From: Pseudobdellovibrionaceae bacterium
Lineage (GTDB): Bacteria; Bdellovibrionota; Bdellovibrionia; Bdellovibrionales; UBA1609
Reading direction: 5' to 3'
Assembly (NCBI GenBank): GCA_020635055.1
Contig: JACKAN010000001.1
Span: 248,001-312,000 of the forward strand
Length of the DNA: 64,000 nucleotides
Position 1 is the first letter of the stretch, and the number at the start of each line of letters is the position of its first letter. The notes beneath the pieces are model-generated. The model worked only from the letters and a program-made list of their open reading frames with translations. It did no database searches and was not told where the DNA came from. The position numbers were made by a program, and so were the translations under genes. Shown here piece after piece: positions 47,203 through 55,101 of this stretch.

Positions 47203-47607
47203 TTACACGATTAAATTTTGCAACGCACTCCCGTTGCGGCATGTGTTTTTTTGATAACTTTTTTTTATTTCACTCGGGGAATCAATAAATCTTTTCTCTA
47301 AATCTGCACCCTCAAAATACAATGAAAACTCCGCCTGAGTTAATACAATTTCTTTCTTGTAAAATGGATTTATCTTCGAAAACGTGCCGCGCTCTAAACG
47401 CTTGGACACTATAACTAATCCCGTGCCGTCGTAATATAGACACTTCATCGACGTTCTTAACCGGTTTATAAATACAAACAAATGACCCGAAAAGGGATCC
47501 TTTTCTAATACCGACTTTGCTTTGTTAAATAATGTGTCGTAAGAAGCCCGCATGTCCGTGGGCTCCTTACTTACATATATCTTTGTTGTACGATTAAAGG
47601 CAATCAC
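47203..47607 (-). CDS. tnpB: IS66 accessory protein TnpB
   Basis: 134 residues, the standard IS66 Orf2. It holds the signature IYVSKEPTDMRASYDTLFNK, then DPFSGHLFVFINRLRTSMKC and LYYDGTGLVIVSKRLERGTF. It is required with TnpA for full transposition in family members. Start overlaps the tnpA stop (ATGA), so translation is coupled; the C-terminal tail past KKSYQKN is unusual in extending up to the tnpC start. Confidence 0.95.
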   Translation of the reverse strand: MIAFNRTTKIYVSKEPTDMRASYDTLFNKAKSVLEKDPFSGHLFVFINRLRTSMKCLYYDGTGLVIVSKRLERGTFSKINPFYKKEIVLTQAEFSLYFEGADLEKRFIDSPSEIKKSYQKNTCRNGSALQNLIV

Positions 47608-47981
47608 GCGGCTTTCTTCTCCACTTTATTTAAAAAATCCACTAATTGATCCACTTGTGAAAAACGGATCACCTTATTCCTGTCCCACTTCACAGTAATA
47701 GGGGAGTTACAGTTATCATCATATACAGGCACTGATTCCACCTTTACCTCTTTAAATTCACTCTCAACAACAGCACCATTTTTTACCAGCTTCTTTCCTG
47801 CACGAATCAAAGCAGACATTTGACCTTTACTAAGCCCCAAATCCCTATAAAGATCTGCTGTACTGCCGGGCCAGTTTTGCCAAGCCTGTAGTACCTCAAG
47901 AATCACCTCGTGACTCATACCTTTAAGTGAGCCTTTTGGGGATTTGTATGTATTTAATTTTTTTCTTAATATTGTATTGTC
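47604..47981 (-). CDS. tnpA: IS66 accessory protein TnpA
   Basis: 125 residues from ATG 47981 (MDNTILRKK), preceded by GGAGG eight bases upstream; the frame is open to 48041. It has a helix-turn-helix-like region (GLSKGQMSALIRAGKKLVKN) and a C-terminal coiled part. The family role is DNA binding or accessory in transposition. It overlaps tnpB by 4 bp. Confidence 0.85.
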   Translation of the reverse strand, partial: DNTILRKKLNTYKSPKGSLKGMSHEVILEVLQAWQNWPGSTADLYRDLGLSKGQMSALIRAGKKLVKNGAVVESEFKEVKVESVPVYDDNCNSPITVKWDRNKVIRFSQVDQLVDFLNKVEKKAA

Positions 47982-48080
47982 CATCCTTAACACCTCCATG
48001 TGTTGTTTATTCTTGATTCTTAATTTAACAGGTTTTGACATTTTTAAAATGTGGGGAAGCTCGATGATTTACCTTGCAAG

Positions 48081-48810
48081 CGTGTTCAACAACCTTGATA
48101 AATGCATCGTGCATATCTAATGCAAAATATTTAATCTTTAAAAGTTGCTCCGGCCTCAGTACTTTTAAACAGTTCAATAGGCTTGAACCCTTACGTCCCA
48201 TTGCGTTTGACAGCACCTTACTGATGTTCGTGCAAACTAAATTCGTAACAAATTGCACTTTGTTTTTATCCGACGATTTCTTCCCAAAAATAGTCCTATA
48301 GTGCACCTCATCTGCTGACATACTTTCTAAATCCAAATCTCTTTCAGCATAATTTAAATGTTTTTTCATTTGCTTCATTCGATACTGGTCTATATCCCAC
48401 ATTGTTTTTGATTTTAATCGTAGGATCCTAGCGCTGGCCTCACAAGTTAACTCTTCCATAAGTCGACCTGCCTTTTCGCATAAACTATATGTCATGTTTT
48501 TAAAATGAGGATGAGTAAATGCTACCTTGGACGATCTAACTCTATCACCGCAAATATGACAATTGCCTCGAAGTTGCTTTAAATAAATCCAAACCTCTTC
48601 ATATGCACCCAGTGGAGCGGCTCTAATCTTTCTTAATTTCCACTCATGGACATGAGTAATGCTGTTAGCGCAGACATTACAAACTGCTTCATTACGATTT
48701 TGACGGGCATATAAAACTAGTTTTAATTCCTCATCACATGTGGCCCAATACTCAATTTTAATTCCTTGAAGTCCTAAAGATTTTAAGATTAAATCATCAT
48801 GAAGTTCCAT
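48081..48810 (-). pseudogene. ISL3 transposase copy 2, N-terminal part
   Basis: Starts at ATG 48810 after AGGAG and runs through the zinc finger (CNVCANSITHV, CHICGDRV), KAGRLMEELTCEASARILRL and MSADEVHYRTIFGKKSSDKN up to IKYFALDMHDAFIKVVEHAC, then enters IS66. It preserves the MEEL-TCEAS junction that IS630 split in copy 1. No frameshift in this part. Confidence 0.95.
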
Positions 48811-48938
48811 CCGTGTTCTCCTATAAAATTTGTTTTTATTACGATTAAATCTTATTCGAGATGGATGGAACTTTTTACCTTCACTCAAGACCTAGGTCTT
48901 GTTGGCATGAATTATACCCTTCTGTAATACGGTGAACC

Positions 48939-49398
48939 CAGGTGTTAAGTGTCGATAAAAATAGATTGGTTTTAGAAAAAGTGAATATGCAGGCTTGTCG
49001 GCAAAATCAGCTCCTACAGTTGGGTAGAGAGTTGGCTAAAATGCATTTGGTAAAAGCCGATGCCTTTGGTTGGGAGTACGATAATTATATTGGGTTAAAT
49101 CCACAAAAAAACGAATGGAGTCAAAACTGGGGTCAATTTTTTGTGGATTTTCGATTACAGTTTCAAGTGCAAATCATTCAGCAGAAGGCTGTAAAAGATG
49201 AATTTGCAAAAATCCTGGCCAAACTAAAAGACCCACTTGTTTCCTTTTTAAATAAAGAAGTGAAAGAAGCTTCTCTATTGCACGGGGATTTGTGGGCGGG
49301 GAATTATCTTTGTGATAAAGATTCCGTTTGGCTTATTGATCCCGCCGTCTACTATGGTGATAGGGAGGTCGACTTAGCAATGTCAGAAATGTTTGGAG
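48939..49398 (+). pseudogene. Fructosamine-3-kinase-like gene, piece 2 of 3
   Basis: Reads QVLSVDKNRLVLEKVNMQ from 48939 without a stop. It carries the family blocks LGRELAKMHLVKADAFGWEY, DNYIGLNPQKNEWSQNWGQF, the catalytic loop LLHGDLWAGNYLCDKD (His-Gly-Asp) and LIDPAVYYGDREVDLAMSEM, then FG before the IS110 element. It contains the kinase core, which in relatives phosphorylates fructosamines or ribulosamines for deglycation. A GTG at 48942 gives an apparent start but it is internal. Confidence 0.92.
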
Positions 49399-49504
49399 AT
49401 TCTATGAAAAAGCCCCCTAGACGCAGTCAGAATTGACAGCGGACTTTAAAAGCCCAACCGTCGGTTAAAACAAAAAAACTTAACCAACGCAAAGGGGGCA
49501 TAAA

Positions 49505-50545
49505 GTGATTTATATAGGAATAGACGTAAGCAGCAAGGAATTTGTAGTGCACGCAGTAAATGACAAGAGAAAGGTGTTAATCAAGGGCGGCAAAATAACG
49601 CCAGACAAAAAAGGACTGAAGAAAATGTTGGACGGTTTAGGTAAAGAGCAGAAATTGGTGGTCATGGAAGCTGGGAATCAGATGAAGTGGATAGCCCTTT
49701 ATTTAAAGGGTCGTAGCGATGTCAATTTGCATGTAGTCCATCCGAACGAAATCAAGTGGATCAATCAATCTAGCGGTAAAACCGACAAAATAGATGCTCG
49801 TAAAATGGCTGAGCTCGGTAGGGGTAATTTATTACCAAGAAAGGTTCATGTTGTGGAAGGCCATATTCGAGAACTAAGGGAGCTGCTGTCTGCCAGAGAA
49901 AAGTTACTTCAAAAGCGAGTTGATCTAGTCAATTGTGCTCAAGGTTTGATGAAGCAAGAAGGTGTTCGCCTACCCAAGGGATTTTTTACTCCAGGTAATT
50001 GGGAACAGATGTTGTCAAAACTAAAGGTGGCAGACACTCAAAAGTTAATTTTAAAAAGTATTATGACTTCAATTGATTCTTTAAGGGCATCGGAATCAGA
50101 TATTTTAGTAAAAGTGAGAGAAATAGAGGATCCGCGTATTGAGTTGCTTGAAAGTATTCCTGGCATAGGTGAACTCAGTTCACGAGTTTTGTTGGCGGCA
50201 TTGGACGAAGTCCAGCGATTTGATAATAAGAAGTGTGTGGCCAAGTATGGGGCTTTAACACCAAGAATTTACCAAAGTGGTTCTAAAACTCAATTAGGGC
50301 GAATAAACAATGATGGTCGCCAAGAGTTAAGGCGAGTGCTGCTACAGTGCGCCCATACGATAGGTCGAATGAGTAATAATTATGCAGCTAAACCGCTGTA
50401 CGATTTTTTTAAAAGAGTTGAAAAGAAGAGAAACAAAAAAATAGCCGTTGTTGCGGTAGCGAGAAAGTTGCTAACGACAGCGTATGGAGTTTTAAAACAC
50501 GGTTGCTTTTACGAGCCAAGCCTATTGACACTTGAAGTGGCTTAA
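49505..50545 (+). CDS. IS110-family DEDD/serine recombinase (transposase)
   Basis: 346 residues from GTG at 49505 after AAGGGGGC. DEDD part: IGIDVSSKEFVVHA (Asp), VVMEAGNQMKW (Glu) and SGKTDKIDARKMAELGRGNL (Asp-x3-Asp). A coiled region follows, then the Transposase_20 domain with LLESIPGIGELSSRVLLAAL and CVAKYGALTPRIYQSGSKTQ, whose Ser in QSGS is the nucleophile in family members. Full length and intact. It would act with the RNA from the 3' region. Confidence 0.96.
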   Translation: MIYIGIDVSSKEFVVHAVNDKRKVLIKGGKITPDKKGLKKMLDGLGKEQKLVVMEAGNQMKWIALYLKGRSDVNLHVVHPNEIKWINQSSGKTDKIDARKMAELGRGNLLPRKVHVVEGHIRELRELLSAREKLLQKRVDLVNCAQGLMKQEGVRLPKGFFTPGNWEQMLSKLKVADTQKLILKSIMTSIDSLRASESDILVKVREIEDPRIELLESIPGIGELSSRVLLAALDEVQRFDNKKCVAKYGALTPRIYQSGSKTQLGRINNDGRQELRRVLLQCAHTIGRMSNNYAAKPLYDFFKRVEKKRNKKIAVVAVARKLLTTAYGVLKHGCFYEPSLLTLEVA

Positions 50546-50811
50546 AAGGTAACCATTAATGAGAGAGATAAAGTTGAACATTAATTCGATGATTATAAGT
50601 ATAAAGGTAAGCCCGCATAAACCTTGATTGGGAAATCGATTTGGAGATTGGGACGCCTTTTTTGAACCAGAATATTGGGCCTGAAATAAAGCTCGAATGG
50701 GAGGTTAACGTGATCATCTTTTTATTAATGGATTAGTTTATGAAGAAGAATTTAAAAATAAAATTTAATCGAAAAAACTTGGGTTTTTAAGTTGACTCAG
50801 GCTTTTTCATG
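50546..50811 (+). ncRNA. Candidate bridge RNA region of the IS1111-type element
   Basis: The right-end non-coding region holds two 10-base strings identical to the two insertion junctions: TTTGGAGATT (50640-50649) equals the left junction 49392-49401, and ATGGGAGGTT (50697-50706) equals the right junction 50809-50818. Both contain the GGAG core. A perfect 7-bp stem (ATTAATG/CATTAAT, 50555-50585) lies 5'. IS1111-subgroup elements are known to encode bridge RNAs here, with a target loop followed by a donor loop. TTTGGAG would be the target guide and ATGGGAG the donor guide. Confidence 0.65.
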
Positions 50812-50994
50812 GGAGGTTTTCCTATGGAATTCTCCCAAGGCTATCAAGAGGTGATTCCTTTAAGTAAAGCTTATCCTGTAAAAAAAGTGATTTACAATTT
50901 GTATCACTACCTAAATCACTACAACTTATTTGGCTCTAGTTACTTGGAATCTTGTTGTAAGTCTTTTGAATTTATTGAAAAACAATTTGCTTAA
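50812..50994 (+). pseudogene. Fructosamine-3-kinase-like gene, piece 3 of 3
   Basis: Reads GGFPMEFSQGYQEVIPLSKA, then YPVKKVIYNLYHYLNHYNLF and GSSYLESCCKSFEFIEKQFA*. The 'LYNLYHxLNHxNLFGxSYL' tail is diagnostic of the fructosamine-3-kinase family. The apparent ATG at 50809 lies in IS110 sequence. The three pieces together give about 254 residues (family about 285-300). Confidence 0.92.
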
Positions 50995-51042
50995 ATTGAA
51001 TAAAAGCCTTTTGTGTGATTTATATAAAACTTTAATAAGGAC

Positions 51043-51519
51043 TTGGTGTTTTTAATGAATAATAAGCAGATGTTAGATTGTATACATAATAAAATACCTT
51101 TGACCCACCATATGGGGCTTGAAGTCCTAGATTGTGGAATCAGTAAATTGGCTATTAAGGCCGATTTTGAAAAGAACAGAAACCACAAGATGACAGCCTT
51201 TGGTGGAAGTGTGGCTACAGTACTAACCCTAGCTTGTTGGAGTTGGTTGACCAATTATCTAGAAGAACAAGGTATAGATGGGGTGGAGATTTCCATTCAT
51301 AAATGTCAAATAGAATACAACCAACCTATTCTGCAAGATTTTATTGGAATATGTATTGGAACAGATAAAGGAAGGGATAAGAACTTTGCACATTTTATGA
51401 AAGTATTAAGTAAAAAATCAAAAGGGCGAATAAGCTTAAAAGCCCATGTTGAAAATGAAAAAGGCCAGGCGATTTGTCTTTTTCAGGGAGACTTTGTCGC
51501 CTATAAAGCAAATAGTTAA
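51043..51519 (+). CDS. YiiD_C-type thioesterase (hotdog fold)
   Basis: 158 residues from GTG at 51043, after AAGGA; ATG at 51055 is an alternative. It reads IPLTHHMGLEVLDCGISKLA, then NHKMTAFGGSVATVLTLACW and later SIHKCQIEYNQPI, the pattern of the 'putative thioesterase' domain at the C-terminus of YiiD/FabT-like proteins. It stands alone here, without the acetyltransferase half. The acyl-CoA or ACP substrate is unknown. It follows the broken kinase gene. Confidence 0.8.
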   Translation: MVFLMNNKQMLDCIHNKIPLTHHMGLEVLDCGISKLAIKADFEKNRNHKMTAFGGSVATVLTLACWSWLTNYLEEQGIDGVEISIHKCQIEYNQPILQDFIGICIGTDKGRDKNFAHFMKVLSKKSKGRISLKAHVENEKGQAICLFQGDFVAYKANS

Positions 51520-51599
51520 TGATTTTCTTTTTTAATTTATTAAAAAATTTGGGATATATGTTGTCATATCGATGACTCTTTTAATAGACTTAGAAAGTT

Positions 51600-52574
51600 A
51601 TGTTTTTACACAAAAATATTAGACTTCTTATGGCGGGTATAGCCCTCTTTGCTATGTTTTATTATGTAGTTCAGAAGAGAACTCAGACTATTAACGAAAT
51701 TCTTGGTGAAAGTGAGTTTCACCATCCAATAAAACAAATGGTCAAAACTCCTGATCCTGCTTTAAAAGACAAAGATAAGCTTGGCGAAATGCCTTTGTCT
51801 GCTCCGTCTTTAGATAATCAAGAAACAGAAAAATCGGATACAAAAGCTATTGCTAATAATATTCCTAAGAATTCTGGTGGGCCATCGGTTTTTCCAGGCC
51901 ATGTAATGTTTGAAATTAAAATGGGTGACTGGGCGGTTTCCTATGGTGATGTTTTATTGGGGAAAATTAGCAGTCAAAATCCTATTCATAGTGGACAGTT
52001 CAAGCCCCCCTCGCCAAGGTTGTGGCCAAGTGCTGAAATCCCCTATGTAATTGATCAAGATTACCCCTACAAAGAACTTGTCGAAGATGTCATTGCCTAC
52101 TTTCATGAAATGACTCCCATTCGTTTTGTTAAACCTACGGATCAAAAGGATGGATTGATTTTTAAATTAGCAGATGAACATTGTTACTCTTATCTTGGAA
52201 GAGTGGGGGGCTATCAACCTATATTTTTGTCGGAAGAATGTCGTGGCCCCCAAATTATTCATGAAATTTTACATGCCTTGGGCTTTATACATGAGCAATC
52301 ACGCGTAGACAGAGATCAATATCTTAAAATTATTTGGGAAGAAATTAAACCCGGTTATGAGCTTCAATTTACGGAAGTTCCACCAGCATTTATGATTTCG
52401 GTTCTAGGAAGTCCCTTTGATTACAATTCAATTATGCTCTATTCTTCGAACGCATTTTCCAAAGATCCCAGTATAGCTGTTATGAAATCCCTAACAAAAA
52501 AAGAGATCCAACCCAATCGCGATGGGCTGAGTAAAGTAGATAGACAACGCCTTTATAAACTCTATGGCAAATAA
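51600..52574 (+). CDS. Exported astacin-like zinc metalloprotease
   Basis: 324 residues. N-terminal signal anchor (IRLLMAGIALFAMFYYVV), a linker rich in Lys/Asp/Pro, then the catalytic domain from about residue 135 (RLWPSAEIPYVIDQDYPYKE). The zinc site HEILHALGFIHEQSR (HExxHxxGxxHE, about 224-236) and the Met-turn DYNSIMLYSS are perfect for M12A astacins. Cys in EHCYSYLGRVGG and EECRGPQ match the astacin disulphide. Bacterial astacins of this type are secreted or surface proteases; in predatory bacteria they are expanded. Confidence 0.93.
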   Translation: MFLHKNIRLLMAGIALFAMFYYVVQKRTQTINEILGESEFHHPIKQMVKTPDPALKDKDKLGEMPLSAPSLDNQETEKSDTKAIANNIPKNSGGPSVFPGHVMFEIKMGDWAVSYGDVLLGKISSQNPIHSGQFKPPSPRLWPSAEIPYVIDQDYPYKELVEDVIAYFHEMTPIRFVKPTDQKDGLIFKLADEHCYSYLGRVGGYQPIFLSEECRGPQIIHEILHALGFIHEQSRVDRDQYLKIIWEEIKPGYELQFTEVPPAFMISVLGSPFDYNSIMLYSSNAFSKDPSIAVMKSLTKKEIQPNRDGLSKVDRQRLYKLYGK

Positions 52575-52642
52575 AAAATCTATCTTTATAAATTAACTTT
52601 AATTATTGAGTTTTATTTCCAACAATTTTGTTATGTAATGTT

Positions 52643-54295
52643 TTACATTTTACGATAGTTGGGTCCGGCTCCACCTTCGCGAGGTTGCCATCGAGGTCCT
52701 AAAACATCTGTGGCTTTACAGTCTACACAATTGGGTGCATTGACAATCAGCTTATCGCCCTGTCGTTCGTAAACACCGGCCGGACACATATTCGCGTAAA
52801 ACTCTGCTACCTCACTGGGTATATTTTTACCCACTGTAAGGTGCGAGGGAATGTCATCCCGTGTTTTATTGGCAGACATGTAAACAGCATCGACTTTTGA
52901 AATGCCAGGATTTTCCATTGCTGTAGAGTCATTGACTGATTTTTCTTCTGCGGCATCTTCTTCAAAATGTTGTCCATCACCAGGAAAGGCTCCTCCCGTT
53001 AATGTCATTAAACCAGCTTTAATTCCACCAGTGATAAAACCAGATTTAAAAGCTTGCCTCATGTTTCTTACTTTTTTCAGATCCGACCAAATATAACTGT
53101 CTTTAATAGTTTGATCGTACTCACTTAAGGTTGCGGAATCATATTTTTGCGCTTTTAGGGCTTTAAACGCCGTTCTGGCAGCATAAACTCCAGTTTGCAT
53201 CGCATAGTGTATGCCCTTTAAAGCGGGAACATTTACAAAGCCAGCACAATCTCCAGCCATAAGTAAACCATTACCATGTAAAGATTCAGGTAGAGCATTT
53301 AAGCCTCCCTCTGGAATGGTTTTCGCTCCCCATTCCAAGCACTCACCACCATCTAAATGGGGTTTAAAAAGGGGATGTTGTTTCATTTGTTGTAACATTT
53401 TGTGAACATCTAAGTTGTGTTCTTTGTAATCAAGGCCAACAACTAAGCCTATAGCTACTAAATCCTCACCCATAGGGTACATGAAGCTTCCACCAAAGGC
53501 TGATTTTGGGACGGGCCAATCGAGAGTGTGAGTTACAAATTCAGGAACATTTTTACTTTGCCAAATTTCTTTAACTCCAAGGGCATAAATTTGAGGATAA
53601 TTTGAGGATATTTTTTGCTCTTGTAAATAAGCCTGTGTGAGTAAGCCACGAGTACCTTCACTAAGGACGGTGATTTTTGCAGTCACTTCTGTTGGTGGCA
53701 TATATTGACTTCCAGGACTGCCGTCTTTATTAAGGCCCATGGGTGTTGTGCGAACACCAATGACATGATCCTCTTCTAAAAGTAAAGCTTCAGCAGGAAA
53801 AGAATTAAATAAATTAACACCCAATTCCTCGGCTTTTTCTCCCATCCAACGAACCACTTCACAAATGGAAGCTACATAGTTACCATGATTATTCATTGTG
53901 GGTGGGGTGGGTAATCGCACGTGTCCAGATTCAGTGAGTTTGTAAAAGCGATCCCCCTTAACTTTGCCACGAAAAGGAAAGTCCTCTTCTTTTAATTCAG
54001 GAAACAAATCTTTTAACACCCGTGGATTGATGACTGCACCAGAGAGATTGTGCCCACCTAAACTTTCTGCTTTTTCAAGGACGCCAATTTCTACTTCTCC
54101 AATTCCTCCGCCATTTTCATTGTCCTGTTTAACGAGTCGAGCTAATTCTATAGCACCGGCTAAACCAGCAGGTCCGGCTCCAACAAACAAAACATCCATT
54201 GGCACTTGTTCGTCATGGCGAGGTGAATTTTTAATAATTAAGCGATTTAAATCTAGGGGAGTTTGAAAGTCTATGGGGCGAAAGCTCTTTGCCAT
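52643..54295 (-). CDS. Electron-transfer flavoprotein:ubiquinone oxidoreductase
   Basis: 550 residues. FAD Rossmann motif VLFVGAGPAGLAGAIELARL (about 34-53), LGGHNLSGAVINPRVLKDLF, the quinone and FAD block LMAGDCAGFVNVPALKGIHY and a C-terminal Fe-S region (ANMCPAGVYER, NAPNCVDCKATDV). It takes electrons from ETF, which is reduced by acyl-CoA dehydrogenases, and reduces quinone at the membrane. The Fe-S motif normally reads C-x2-C-x2-C; here the last Cys is Thr, so a standard 4Fe-4S ligand is missing. No etfAB in the window. Confidence 0.93.
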   Translation of the reverse strand: MAKSFRPIDFQTPLDLNRLIIKNSPRHDEQVPMDVLFVGAGPAGLAGAIELARLVKQDNENGGGIGEVEIGVLEKAESLGGHNLSGAVINPRVLKDLFPELKEEDFPFRGKVKGDRFYKLTESGHVRLPTPPTMNNHGNYVASICEVVRWMGEKAEELGVNLFNSFPAEALLLEEDHVIGVRTTPMGLNKDGSPGSQYMPPTEVTAKITVLSEGTRGLLTQAYLQEQKISSNYPQIYALGVKEIWQSKNVPEFVTHTLDWPVPKSAFGGSFMYPMGEDLVAIGLVVGLDYKEHNLDVHKMLQQMKQHPLFKPHLDGGECLEWGAKTIPEGGLNALPESLHGNGLLMAGDCAGFVNVPALKGIHYAMQTGVYAARTAFKALKAQKYDSATLSEYDQTIKDSYIWSDLKKVRNMRQAFKSGFITGGIKAGLMTLTGGAFPGDGQHFEEDAAEEKSVNDSTAMENPGISKVDAVYMSANKTRDDIPSHLTVGKNIPSEVAEFYANMCPAGVYERQGDKLIVNAPNCVDCKATDVLGPRWQPREGGAGPNYRKM

Positions 54296-54447
54296 GAAGT
54301 TCTCCTGTATATGTCTGGGCTGACTGTAAAAAGCTAAATTTTTAACAAGCTAGGTGCAAGTATTGATGCAGGGGGCGTGATATTTCAAATTGAATATATG
54401 AAAAGAAGTAGTCAATTGCTGCAAAGCAATGTAAGTTCGCCCTCAAT

Positions 54448-55101
54448 ATGAAAATTTTTTTATTTATTTTGGGTTGGCTCTTTTTTTTATTAGGTTTTGT
54501 AGGTGTATTTTTACCGCTTTTGCCAACGACACCTTTTATGTTGTTGGCGGCCTGGTGTTTTTCCAAATCATCGGAACGTTTTTATAATTGGTTAATTCAC
54601 TTGCCCTATATTGGAGAGTCGATTAGGAACTGGAATGATTATAAAATCATAAGTAAAAAAGCAAAGATTTTAGCCAGCTTATTAATAATATCGGCAGTTA
54701 CTTGTGTTGGGATTTTTTCTCCTGTTGCTACTTCGATAAAAATAACAATGCTAATCATTTGCACAGGTGTTTTAAGTTTTATATTGTTGCAAAAATCTAG
54801 TCGAAAAATTAAAGGAGAAATTTATATGCAATTCAGAGCGCGACACATATTAGTTGAGAACAAGTATGAAGCAGAAGACATTTTAAAGCATCTTAATGAT
54901 GGTAAAGAATTTGTGGAATTAGCTACTAAGTTTTCAAAATGCCCTTCAGGAAAAGAAGGAGGAGACTTGGGCGTTTTTCGCAAAGGGCAAATGGTGGCAG
55001 CCTTCGAAGAAGCTTTAAATAACTTAGAAATTGGCCAAGTTTCTGGACCTATTCAAACTCAATTTGGCTATCATATTATAGAGCGTTTGGATGTGCAGTG
55101 A
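54448..55101 (+). CDS. YbaN (DUF454)-PpiC parvulin fusion
   Basis: 217 residues in one frame. Residues 1-115 are DUF454/YbaN: LGWLFFLLGFVGVFLPLLPT, TPFMLLAAWCFSKSSERFYN and two further membrane segments. From residue 127 the sequence is a complete parvulin like E. coli PpiC: MQFRARHILVENKYEAEDIL, FSKCPSGKEGGDLGVFRKGQ and GYHIIERLDV. A ribosome site AAAGGAG stands eight bases before Met127, so a free 92-residue PpiC may also be made. It overlaps the Sua5 gene by 11 bp. Confidence 0.88.
   Translation: MKIFLFILGWLFFLLGFVGVFLPLLPTTPFMLLAAWCFSKSSERFYNWLIHLPYIGESIRNWNDYKIISKKAKILASLLIISAVTCVGIFSPVATSIKITMLIICTGVLSFILLQKSSRKIKGEIYMQFRARHILVENKYEAEDILKHLNDGKEFVELATKFSKCPSGKEGGDLGVFRKGQMVAAFEEALNNLEIGQVSGPIQTQFGYHIIERLDVQ
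54811..54828 (+). promoter_or_regulatory. Internal ribosome binding site and start for a free PpiC
   Basis: AAAGGAG at 54811-54817, then eight bases, then ATG 54826-54828, in frame with the fusion. The Met is exactly where single-domain PpiC proteins begin. It suggests two products from one gene. Confidence 0.6.

Larger units (their letters stand above)
45630..48072 (-). mobile_element. IS66-family element
   Basis: 2443 bp with ends GTAAATCGTCGAGCTGCC (left) and GTAAATCATCGAGCTTCC (inward from right), typical IS66 termini, and an 8-bp target duplication CTTGCAAG at 45622-45629 and 48073-48080, itself a palindrome. It contains tnpA, tnpB and tnpC, all intact, so it may be active. The uninterrupted target is in ISL3 copy 1 near 2512-2519. 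Confidence 0.95.
45003..48938 (-). mobile_element. ISL3-family element, copy 2, interrupted by IS66
   Basis: Same ends as copy 1; without the 2443-bp IS66 and its 8-bp duplication it is 1485 bp, like copy 1 without IS630. It carries a few base differences from copy 1. It sits in the fructosamine-kinase gene. The flanks (...CTTGGTTCT and CAGGTGTTA...) show no target duplication, unlike copy 1, and the host frame joins without gain or loss across it. The missing duplication suggests recombination between ISL3 copies or later change at an end. Confidence 0.92.
49399..50815 (+). mobile_element. IS110/IS1111-type element with candidate bridge RNA
   Basis: 1417 bp between two copies of GGAG (49395-49398 and 50812-50815), one of which is the host's. 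Joining the flanks restores EMFGGFP in the kinase. Subterminal 11-bp inverted repeats ATGAAAAAGCC (49404-49414) and its complement (50800-50810) mark it as IS1111 subgroup. The transposase is followed by 266 non-coding bases. Unlike DDE elements it recombines through a circular junction at a short core. Confidence 0.93.

Noticed and set aside
48942..49436. 164-codon frame as a complete kinase gene
   Set aside because: Its GTG start is internal and the last codons are IS110 sequence; it is the middle of a three-piece gene.
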